Positions 9,854 through 21,300 of a DNA stretch of 64,000 bases are shown piece by piece. The DNA comes from Anomaloglossus baeobatrachus (Eukaryota; Chordata; Amphibia; Anura; Aromobatidae): assembly GCF_048569485.1 (NCBI RefSeq), contig NC_134360.1:208226164-208290163 (forward strand), in the 5' to 3' direction. The notes beneath the pieces are model-generated. The model did no database searches and was not told where the DNA came from. It saw nothing but the letters and a program-made list of their open reading frames with translations. The translations under genes and the position numbers were made by a program. Position 1 is the stretch's first letter, and each line of letters begins with the position of its first letter.

Positions 9854-11378
9854 AAAGGGAATCCATCAGCAGATTTTTACTATTTAATCCTAGAGCAGCA
9901 TAATGTTGGGGGTAGAGACCCTTATTCCAGCATATGTGTCACTTAATGAGCAGCTTGGTGCAGTTTTGATAGAATCCGAGTTTTCTCTGCTGTAGATGTA
10001 GCAGGGCTCAGAATGCTGAGCCTTGTATAACCCCGCCCACATCACTGAATAGCAGCAGTTTTACCTGTACACTGTCAGCAAGCTGCCAATCAGTGGTGGG
10101 GGAGGGTTAGACAGATTAGCTAGATTAGCTTGCATGCAACACCTAGTCTGGCAATGATAATCTCCTGCTGATAAAACACTGAAACTACAGCAAACTGCTG
10201 AGCAAGTGATGTGGCGCCCCTGAATACATCAGGGTGCCACAGGGAACTGCATCTTTACCCAGGGTGCAGGGCCCACCCCCCCCCCATTGGTCCAGGTGTC
10301 CAAGAAACCAATGTCACTCCCATCTGCACCACAAAACCCAATCACTTTACATCAGACACTGTCAGACACACCAGTGGGTTGGTCTAGCATGAAAATGGGC
10401 CAGTCACTTGGGGGGACTGAACAGACTGAAAGAGGGAGACAGGTGAGGCTCCAAAGAGAGAGGAGCTGGGAGAGTGAGCTCCTGGGGACACTGGTTGGGT
10501 CGCAAATGGTGATTCGGGTACAGGGGAGTCAGCGACCGGTAGCAGGGACATTGGACAAGGGTGTGACAGACATAGTCTTGGAGGACTATCACCACCAAAA
10601 GGCCCCAACAGAACTGACCAGTACCGAGCACGATGGGGTACATGACCCTAGGTCAGGAGCAGATTCAACGTCCTTATAATTAACCTGAAAGGGAGAGGAT
10701 CTTCAAGGACTTCTCTAGATGCTCAGAGGTTGAGGGCATCAGCACAACAAGGGGGACAGGGATGTTTCCAGACACAGTAACCCACTAAAGTCCCAAGAGC
10801 ACAGCTACACTACACATAGTGAGCAAGGCCCCCAACAGCTTCAAACCACGGGGACCACCAAAGGACAATAAATTGTGCATGGAGGCAGGCTCCGAATCAC
10901 TAAGTGACACCGAAGGGACCGGGTACTTGGACGGGCTCCCGGCAGCTGTACACAGAGACTTTGGTTTACCTACAGTGTGTGTGTCTCCTTTTTAAACCTC
11001 ATCCAGAACCACGACTACCTGCAGGGAGTACCCTGGTCCCTGCACCCTGTCCTCCCAAATCTACCAACACCCTGAGCCCGGGGCCTTCCCTACCTGCGGA
11101 GGGACTGAAAACTTGCTGCTTCATACCATCTGCCTCGGTACTCCTTCCAGCAGCGGCGGCACTCCCATTACCGCAACCCGCAGGTGGCGTCATGAACTTC
11201 TCCCCTGTAAATATCCTCCTTTTATGGATCAAAGTGTCCGCCAAGCCAGGTCAGGACCCCTCAGGTCCGACTACCACCAGGGTGGTACAAGTGACACATC
11301 CCTGGAATATGGGTCTCTGCTCTTAGATTATGCTGCTCTCAGATTAAATAGTCAAATATCTGCTGACAGATCCCATTT
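9854..11378. mobile_element. TIR element (AAAGGGAATC..TCAGCAGATTTTT), split by a solo LTR
   Basis: The left end AAAGGGAATCCATCAGCAG and the inverted right end AAATGGGATCTGTCAGCAG form terminal repeats that continue through CTATTTAATC and AGCAGCATAATG. No coding capacity seen. It lies in the 5' intron of LRRC42 and is interrupted by the solo LTR at 10210-11289. The same family occurs at 19267-20131. Confidence 0.75.
10210..11289. mobile_element. Solo LTR (fossil)
   Basis: A block of about 1.08 kb that begins TGTGGCGCCCC and ends GGTGGTACA, so TG..CA, flanked on both sides by AGTGA (10205-10209 and 11290-11294), a 5-bp target duplication. It sits inside the TIR element. There is no internal region, so it is read as the product of recombination between two LTRs. 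The family is not identified. Confidence 0.65.
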
Positions 11379-12099
11379 AAAGATAAGGTAATGTTCCACA
11401 CTCAAGTCAGGGAGGTCACTGCTGCAGGACAGAGATGGGATTCTACCCTTGATGTGTTGGAAGCAGGAAAACTGGTCAAATCTCCAGATGTCAGATCTGG
11501 TGGGGTGTTATCTATATACAGCCGTTAGGAGCTGGCCCCCCCCCTACTATCGCCAGAACAGTGCACTTTTGTCCCGCAACACGCTCAACCACGACTCCAT
11601 TCATCGTTTATGGGACTTACGGAAACAGACGAGTGATGTACCGTACTTTCTCCAGGAGTCCCATACACAAATGTGGCAAAGGTGGAGCATGCGCATCACT
11701 CCATTCAAGACGGGTCTGATCACAGGATTATTGGGGGTTCCAGTGCTCGGACCCCACTGATCAGTATAGAAATGTGATTAATATAGCGGTAAAGTACAGG
11801 AAATGCGCTCCATCAGCACCAAACTGGTTTAGCGCCATTTCAGCCCTCTATGCAACAGGCTTGTGCCTGGGACACTGCATTCATCATGTCAGGAAACCAT
11901 TAAATAGGTTAGATACACATTGTAACAATTTACCACAGGAGAGCTGCAGGGTGCATTACTTTTTGCAAAGTTCTCAAAAGCAATAAAGTTACATGAAAAC
12001 CCATTTCCCACCATTGAATATGACAGTTTAAGCCTCGCAAGGGCTGTGCTCCCCCCACCCCAAGCTGTGCCCCCCTCCCCAAACACCGCAGGGTATTCA
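11379..12099. other. LRRC42 5' intron, mostly unique sequence
   Basis: No transposon end, exon or RNA gene was recognised. It separates the LRRC42 coding exon from the divergent promoter. Confidence 0.5.
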
Positions 12100-12283
12100 C
12101 CTCTGTACCCGGGACACAGCCGTCCGGAACCTTTCTCACCCGGAATATTTCTTCTAGGTGCAAAAGGGTACCGGTTACAGGTGCACTTCCGGGTTATATG
12201 ATCATTTCCGGAAAACCATTTTGGTTTCTTAGTAACGGCATAGCAACAAGACGAGAACCGGAGTTCCCTTTCTATCTGGTGGC
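12100..12283. promoter_or_regulatory. Bidirectional LRRC42/HSPB11 promoter
   Basis: The interval lies between the HSPB11 start codon and the upstream side of LRRC42. It has no TATA box. It carries several ETS cores: CCGGAA at 12124-12129 and 12140-12145, CACTTCCGGG at 12184-12193, and TTTCCGGAAA at 12205-12214. A candidate RFX X-box, GTAACGGCATAGCAAC (12232-12247), has a perfect right half (ATAGCAAC) and an imperfect left half. X-boxes are typical of intraflagellar-transport genes. On the minus strand ATTCCGG|GTGAGA at 12140 could be the donor of a non-coding LRRC42 exon 1. Human HSPB11 and LRRC42 are also head to head. Confidence 0.65.
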
Positions 12284-12384
12284 ATGACCCGGGCGGGCAA
12301 CCTGTGCCTGAGCTCGGCGGGAGCGCACGTGTCTCTGGCCACCTCCAGTGATGAGAGACACTCGGCCGAGAGCATTATAGACGG
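12284..12384 (+). CDS. HSPB11: HSPB11 exon 1 (coding part)
   Basis: The ATG is in a GGTGGCATGA context and the exon encodes MTRAGNLCLSSAGAHVSLAT, then SSDERHSAESIID and two bases of a Gly codon. The donor GACGG|GTGAGC follows. The length and the LCLSS and ATSSDE motifs match the start of human HSPB11. Confidence 0.94.
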
Positions 12385-15300
12385 GTGAGCTAAGCGGAGA
12401 CACAGCTTATAACGGACCTGTTATGTATAGGGGCGGAGCTGTTATACTTAGCAACCAATCAGATTCCAGTTGACATTTTACCAGTTCAGTTTCGTAAGTG
12501 AAAGCATTGCTCTGATTGGTTGCTGTGGTAATTCATTTTTAGTTTCTTCTGATGCAGATTCATCTCACACGGAGCACTAGGCACTGACCTGTTGTTTATT
12601 TATTTTCAGGGGATTTTGCCCTTTCTGATGTAGAAGCCTAAGAATTAGAATTCAATTCACATCTCAAAATCTTAGTGTTATATATTTGTTTCTATAAATT
12701 CTCTTAAAACTGCACAAGGGGTCATCCTAGAGCAGGGGTCAGGAACCTTTTTGGCTAAGAGAGCCGTAAACGCCACATATTTTGAAATATAATTCCGCGA
12801 GAGCCGTACAATATGTTTAAAGGGCCATTGACAGATCAATCGCTCCAATGTTCACTTAGTACAGCAAGGAATGCTCCTCCCTGCTGTATAAAGCCACAAC
12901 TGGACTGAAACAATGGTAATTAGCAGTAAAAAAATCAAATAAATAACTTACATTGTGAACTTGCGATGCATGACATCAGTCCAGCAGTCTGGCTTCTTCT
13001 TTTTCCTGCGCATGACTGGAAGCTGGCATTCTTCCCACCTGATGTTGAGAGAATGCCAGCTTTGAGGCATTCGCAGAAGAAAGAAGCTGGAATATTGGAC
13101 ATGTCACACAACGCATTGTCAGTTATGTCAATTATCTATTTTATTATTTTACAGCGAATTATTGTTTAGGTCCAGCGGTGGCTTAGTGCAGCAGAGAGGA
13201 ACACTCCTTTGTGTACTAAGTGACCGCTGGAGTAATTGTATCTGTCAGTGGCCCAGACACCCTGCTTCCCATACAGCCTGCACCCCCCATATCACACACA
13301 CACACTGCTCCCCATACAGCCTGCACCCCCCATATCCCACACACACACACTGCTTCCCATACAGCCTGCACCCCCCAGATCTCACACACTACACCCCCAT
13401 ATGTCGCATACCCTGCTTCCCATACAGCCTGCACCCCCCATATCACACACACACACTGCTCCCCATACAGCCTGCACCCCCCATATCCCACACACACACA
13501 CTTCTTCCCATACAGCCTGCACCCCCCAGATCTCACACACTACACCCCCATATGTCACATACCCTGCTTCCCATACAGCCTGCACCCCCCCCATATCACA
13601 CACGCACACTGCTCCCCATACAGCCTGCACCCCCCATATCACACACACACACACACACTGCTCCCCATACAGCCTGCACCCCCCATATCCCACACACTAC
13701 ACCCCCATATGTCGCATACCCTGCTTCCCATACAGCCTGCACCCCCCCATATCACACACACACACTGCTCCCCATACAGCCTGCACCCCCCATATCACAC
13801 ACACACACACACTGCTCCCCATACAGCCTGCACCCCCCATATCCCACACACACACACACTGCTCCCCATACAGCCTGCACCCCCCATATCCCACACACTA
13901 CACCCCCATATGTCGCATACCCTGCTTCCCATACAGCCTGCACCCCCCCATATCACACACACACACTGCTCCCCATACAGCCTGCACCCCCCATATCACA
14001 CACACACACACACACTGCTTCCCATACAGCCTGCACCCCCCATATCCTACACACACACACACACACACTGCTTCCCATACAGCCTGCACCCCCCATATCA
14101 CACACACACACTGCTCCCCATACGGCCTGCACCCCCCATATCCCACACACACACACACTGCTTCCCATACAGCCTGCACCCCCCAGATCTCACACACTAC
14201 ACCCCCATATGTCACATACCCTGCTTCCCATACAGCCTGCACCCCCTATATCACACACAATACACCCCCATATCTCACACACCCTGCTCACATATCTCAC
14301 CCTGCCTGTACCCCAACTTACCCCTCTCAAACACTCTGCACCCCTTCACATGCTTCTGTCACAGTCTGCAGCCCTCATATGCCCCTCACCCTGCAGCCCC
14401 CCTCACCCTCATGTCCCCTCTTTTCTTATTACCAGTCATGTGTCCAAATCTCCTTCAGGATTCAGTTCTCTTGCTTTCTGCCCGGCCTCCTGTGTCTCCT
14501 CCCACACAGTCACATGGGCGTGACATCATCGCAGGTCCTGCAGGATGGAGATTCCGTCTGCTGTGCAGGTCAGGACTAGCACTCCTGCAGCTCAGACATG
14601 GCTGGTGGCCTCTCCAGGTCAGGGGCCCCTCTACTAACACTGGGCTCCCCTGACTCACAGTTCGGCCACTACACAGCAGCACTACACATAGACGCAGAGC
14701 GGCTGCCGGGCCCCTATGTGTACTAGTGCCGCTGTGTAGTGGCCGGCCTGTGAGTCAGGGGAGCCCAGTGTCAGTAGAGGGGCGGCTCACTTCTCGTTCC
14801 CCCGCTGATCCGGTCTCCTCGGCGCATCGTCCATTGCTGTCGCTCGCTGACCTCTCAGCAGGCGCGCAGTGATGACGTCACCGCGCTCGCTGCAGAGCTG
14901 TCAGAAGAACGCCGACAGTCACAGCGGGGAGAATGATAAGAGAGAGAGCGCGCCGCTCACTCTCTCATCATTGCTCTCAATTGTATCGGCACCTGCGATG
15001 CCGATGCAATTGAAAGCTCGATCCTCGGCGGGGGGCGGTGACAGCGCGGCCACCGGGCCCCCCTGAGTAGCGGTGCGCCACTCCTGCCACCGCGAGTGGG
15101 CCCCCCCGGCAGCTCAGGGACCCGGCATTTGACCGGGTTTGCCGGGTGCTGGCGCCGGCCCTGATCCTTCCCATAGACAGGTAGGAGCCCTGTCTGCGAG
15201 CCAGATACGGCCATCAAAAGAGCCATATCTGGCTCGCGAGCCATAGGTTCCCGACCCCTGTCCTAGAGCCTGGACATCCCAGAAACAACCCCAAACTGAC

Positions 15301-18300
15301 CTGCGTCTACATATCTTGCCAATTTGGGGTTGTTTTGGGGATGTCTGGGCACTAGGATCAATGTCCTGATATGGAGAAGTTAAAATGTTGGGAGCATGAA
15401 TTTGGGATTGTTTTCTTGCCATATAAATGTGTACTTAAAGGGGTTATTACACAAATGTAAATATAAATAGATCTGTCTTAGGAGCAATCTACATCATCAA
15501 TTTAACTATAGCGATACAAAAGAAAGTCACTCTCCAGTTTAATTTTGCCCCCTTAAGCCCTCTCCTCACTCTTGGGTCGGGCAGCAGCCTGTACTATGTT
15601 CCCAGGAAGAAACAGAATCTCCAGGGAGTGTGCGGTGGTCGGCTTCTGCTAACACCCCCATTCTTCCTCTCCTGATCTACTGAGAAAATAGTCCCTCACA
15701 CATAAACTCAGCAGCCCCCCTAATAAATAACTAACGTCTATCTATCTCGTCCTTATTTGTAACATCACCTCACATGCTCCATTTCTTATCTCACTACTAC
15801 ATGGCTTCGGCCTGCTCACTGTGAGATCATAGCATGAGAGAGGACAAAGCAAAGAAGCTACTGAGCATGTGCGTCCACCGCCTAAGGTGGACCGAGAATA
15901 CAGCCATAGGAGAAACAGCAGGGGGCGCTATTACAGATGAAAATGAAATGTATTTACAGAACTGGGCACAGTGCTCAGATCATTGCGTCTGCCCCTTAGT
16001 TTCACTGTTTCGTGGAGAATCCTACACCTGGACTCACATCAATACAAACTTCTATCATCTTATCCTATAGCCCCTTATATCTGGCTTACATGTACAGAGG
16101 ATTTATCCTATAGCCCCTTATATCTGGCTTACATGTACAGAGGATTTATCCTATAGCCCCTTATATCTGGCTTACATGTACACAGGATTTATCCTATAGC
16201 CCCTTATATCTGGCTTACATGTACACAGGATTTATCCTATAGCCCCTTATATCTGGCTTACATGTACAGAGGATTTATCCTGTAGCCCCTTATATCTGGC
16301 TTACATGTACAGAGGATTTATCCTGTAGCCCCTTATATCTGGCTTACATGTACACAGGATTTATCCTGTAGCCCCTTATATCTGGCTTACATGTACACAG
16401 GATTTATCCTATAGCCCCTTATATCTGGCTTACATGTACAGAGGATTTATCCTATAGCCCCTTATATCTGGCTTACATGTACAGAGGATTTATCCTATAG
16501 CCCCTTATATCTGGCTTACATGTACAGAGGATTTATCCTATAGCCCCTTATATCTGGCTTACATGTACAGAGGATTTATCCTATAGCCCCTTATATCTGG
16601 CTTACCTGTACACAGGATTTATCCTATAGCCCCTTATATCTGGCTTACATGTACAGAGGATTTATCCTATATAGCCCCTTATATCTGGCTTACATTTACA
16701 GAGGATTTATCCTATAGCCCCTTATATCTGGCTTACATGTACAGAGGATTTATCCTATAGCCCCTTATATCTGGCTTACCTGTACACAGGATTTATCCTA
16801 TATAGCCCCGTATGTCTGGGTTACATGTATGGAGGATTTGCACATTGTGTTTTCAGACATTCCCACCATAAGTGCTACTTTAGATGTATTCCGTTGCTAT
16901 AAAACTTACAGAATTTCCTCACATCTTTCTAGAAATCCAGAGACTTTTTGGACGACGACTGGAATGTTTCCACAAGAATTCATTATCAGTATGAATGGCT
17001 TACAGAAAATCGGAAAAATCACCCTTGAGAGTTCATTAAGTAAGTTCTCTACAGCTTAGTCCCCATAGGAGGTTGATCACTAGGCAAGTACAATCAATGC
17101 CCTCCATCAGTGACAGAGAGTGCTTTACACTGCAGCTGCTCTCATTGGGCATTGTATAGAAACATGACATATTTCAACACTTATACTAACTTCCGGTGTT
17201 GGTGCTGTTCAAGTGGTGTCGGCACTTGCTCTCCTGACGCTCACAATGACATTATTATATTGCATTTGCGCTCCTGAAGCTCACATGACATTACTATATT
17301 ACACAAATCCTTTGCACAATTAGCTCCGGCTTTACTCTCTGCGTCTTCAGATGAATTAAGCATCAAGAGGTGTGCAGAGCTGCGGCTGCCGCTCTCTGCA
17401 TCTTAATGCTTGAATCGTCTGCAGAAAGAGAGAATTAAGGTGATTGGGCGCAGGGCTCGTGTGATGTAATAATGTCACGTGAGCCCTGGGAGAGTGATTT
17501 GGGAAGCCACTGGAACAGCATCGGCACCGGAGGTAACTACATGCGTGGTTAATTTAACAGAGACAAATATGGTGATTGAGAAGGAGTTGTCTGAGTAATG
17601 AACAACCCCTTTAAATGATTAATTCCAGCTTCTTATATGTGTAAAATTGCAAAGTTCAGCTTTCCTTGTTTGCCACTCCATCTACTCCACAATTCTCTAC
17701 TCCCTCTTTTTGGCGGTCCATGAAGATCAATGTTTCCATGAAGTGTTACTCATTAACCCACCACGCTCTCCTTTCAAGTATATTATATACATACTTGTGT
17801 TTTGTAATATTACTTTCCTTTGTATAATTATTCTCTACAGCTCATAACTGATGAAAATCCATATAAGACTGAAACATTATATAAGGTCTTGATTCCAGAT
17901 TGTTGCATTCATGAATAAAATCCACACCATTTGCAATGCACCTTTATTGAGTGCCGAGTTTGACTATCAGCAAAATTGCAAATTGATTGTAAACACAAGT
18001 AACTTTACAATGTAATTGTTATTAAAACATAGTCATTTTTTTTTAATTTGATTATTTATGGCTTGTTGGTTAGGTTACTGGCCACTGCTGCAGACTATCA
18101 GTAGTGGACAAACATGCACAGTGTTTACAAGCTTGTTTATATAGAGCTTGTAAGAGCTGTGCTGTTTGCTCCCAGTCAGGCCAGGTTCGGTGAAACTGCA
18201 CTCGTCCGATCCCTCAGAGGCAAAGCTGCCTGATAAATCGGCATCGGAGGGTGCACACTTCAGGCTGCCAGTGTGACAATTTTCTGTCTGAGAACCCTGC

Positions 18301-21300
18301 CCCACCCATAGCCATGTGTCTTATTTCACATATATAGCTTGGTCCTTTGCTTCCCATACAGAGCAAGCTTTTTAACTGTGAGGTTACACATAGGTTAGGG
18401 ACCCCAAAAATAGAGATTACCTTGGCGTTGGTTTTGGGGCTCCTTTGCATTGATCAATACAATGGCTAAACATCTCTTATATTCCTATTATTCATAGCAG
18501 TTATGCACATTCCATTTTCATGTTTTTCACTTTTTTCAATTCGTCCATTGTATTTTTCTGTCTAGTATTCCCATAGCAGTTCTGCTTTTCATTATTCCCC
18601 TATACATTGTGACTGGTGTGCAACTCTTTATCCTATTGTTTAGTTGTATATTTTTGAGTCTTGCACCCTGTTCACACCGTACGTCTTCCAGATGTACATT
18701 CTTTAATTGGCAGTGTGACAATGGCATAGTCCGAGCTAGGAGTCAAGCAGGAGCACATTACTCTCGCTAGCAAGCAGGAAGCCAGGAGGCTTGGGAGCAC
18801 TGTGCTCCTGCCAGAAGACATTAGACAATCCCTTTAGGATTGTGAGAACACCATTTTTAAAGGGGTTGTCTTATACACATCACAAGATATGGAATAGATC
18901 TAATTGTTAGTGATCTGACAGCTGGGAGCCTTCTCGAGAACCAGGGGTCCCCGTGTCCAGGTGTGACTGGTGCCCTATTCTCTTCTATCAGTGATGCACA
19001 CTTGTGAACAGCCAAAGTAATGAACTTTTGTTAGTTGTCTCCAAGTAACACATGGATATTTGTAATACTGGAGCCGGTCTCTGATGTCGCCTGTTGTTTG
19101 TGCAGCATGAATCGCCTGATAGGTTTCCTTTAATGTAATGTGCAGTTTTCTCATTATGGTTCTTCTCTAGTACGAAGCTTAAAAATCTACACAAGTTCAT
19201 CCAAAGAAGCAACAAACTTTGAGCCATGCATGGAAAGAGGTAAGTGCAGGCATGTTTATTTTGTGAAAGGCAATCTGTCAGCAGGTTTTTGCTACCTCAT
19301 CTGAGAGCAGCATGATGTAGGCAAAAAGATCCTCAATCCAACGATGTATCACTTAGGGGCACTTTGCACACTACGACATCGCAAGCCGATGCTAGTGATG
19401 CCGAGCGCGATAGTCCCCGCCCCCGTCGCACATACGATATTGTGTTATAGCTGCCGTAGCGAACATTATCGCTACGGCAGCTTCACATGCACATACCTGT
19501 CCTGCGACGTCGCTCTGGCCGGCAAACCGCTTCCTTACTAAGGGGGCGGGTCGTGCGGCGTCACAGCGACGTCACACGGCAGGTGGCCAATAGAAGCGGA
19601 GGGGCGGAGCTGAGCGGGACGTAAACATCCCGCCCACCTCCTTCCTTCCGCATAGCCGGCGTGAGCCACAGGACGCAGGTAGGAGATGTTCCTCCCTCCT
19701 GCGGCTTCACACACAGCGATATATGCTGCCGCAGGAACGAGGAACAACATCGTAACATCGGTCCTTCCGAAATTATGGAAATGACCGACACTGCACCGGT
19801 CATACGATTTCGACGCTTTTGCGCTCGTTAATCGTATCAAAAACAATTTACACACTCCAATATCGACAGCGACGCCGGATGTGCGTCACTTTTGATTTGA
19901 CCCCACCGACATCGCAGCTGCGATGTCGTAGTGTGCAAAGTATCCCTTAGATTACTGGCCTGCACGTGACATTATAGTCCAGCAATGATAATGGTCCTCT
20001 TGGTTAAACAAATATAGCAAATAAACAACAGATCGGACCTTGACAAGACTGACATCCATGAATTCTATGTTTTAACCCTTGCAGCATGCAGTCTTCAGGT
20101 TATATAGAAAAAACCTGCTGACCGATTCCCTTTAAAAGGGTTGTCTTCTATGGAAGGATTACTAAAAAAATAAGTCTGCACTACTGGGGCCACTAATACC
20201 AGCTGGTAGCTTATGATATATTGCCTTGCAGCAACAGCACAGGGAAAATAAGGAATTCCATACTGTCCATACGTGTGAGTGCAGCCCATACCCTGTACGA
20301 CCTGGCTGAGTCCTCCACAGAGAGACGTGTGATAAATTCTTGCTGATGTATTAGACATATTTCCTTTTACCACCTCTTGACTGGATTACTAAATGTGACA
20401 TTTGGCAGACTCCTGATTACAATCATCATGTCATGGGGCTTTTCTTCTTTGTAGAACTTGAACACGTGGAAGGACAGTTCCAAACAGAGGAGATCACTGT
20501 AAGTATGGCGCTATGTCCCAGCACACACACTAGTCATTTAACCCCTTAACGACCGCGGGCTGTAAAATTACGTCCTAAATGACATAATCTTACTGCCCGC
20601 GGTCCTCCGGCGGCAGCATGCCGCGATCGGCACACATCTCAGCTGATTTTCACAGCTGAGATGTGTGCCTGCTAGGCACGAGCAGAATCGTTATCTGCTC
20701 GTGCCGATTAACCCCTTATATGGCGCTGTCAATACATGACAGCGCCATTATAAGCGCGATTGCGGTAAGCATTTACTTACCGCCCGAAACCGGAAGTCAC
20801 GTGACGCGATCACGTGACTCCCGATAGTTGTCATGGTAGCACAGGGTCATGTGATGACTCCTGTACTACACATGACTTGGTTTCACTTTCGCTGTGCCCG
20901 GGGCACAGCAAAAGAGAAAGACAGCGTATCTGCTGTTTACAGCCTTCCAGCTGTGATCAGCAGATACTGCAGAGCGATCGGAATGCTGATCGCAATAGCC
21001 CCCTAGGGGGACTAGTAAAATAAAAAAAAAAAGTTAAAAAATAAGTTTTAAAAAATTAAAAAAAAAACAAAAAAACCTAAAAGTTCAAATCACCCCCCAT
21101 TCGCCCCATTGAAAATTAAAGGGTTAAAAAAATAAAAAATATACACACATTTGGTATCGCCGCGTTCAGAAACGCCCGATCTATCAAAATATAAAATCAA
21201 TTAATCTGATCAGTAAACGGCGTAGCGGCAAAAAAATTCCAAACGCCAAAACGACGGTTTTTTGTCGCCACAACTTTTGCGCAAAATGCAATAAGAGGCG

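Larger units (their letters stand above)
12733..15260. mobile_element. hAT-type non-autonomous element in HSPB11 intron 1
   Basis: The ends are CAGGGGTCAGGAACCTTTTT and, from the right, CAGGGGTCGGGAACCTATGG. TCCTAGAG is duplicated at 12725-12732 and 15261-15268, a perfect 8-bp target duplication. The interior has a CA-rich minisatellite, an inverted repeat and a CpG-rich block but no transposase. It is 2.5 kb long. Confidence 0.9.

Noticed and set aside
13162-14653. Three overlapping frames of about 450-477 codons rich in HTH and PAPP
   Set aside because: All three frames of one strand are open across the CA-rich minisatellite, which is diagnostic of a repeat and not of a gene.
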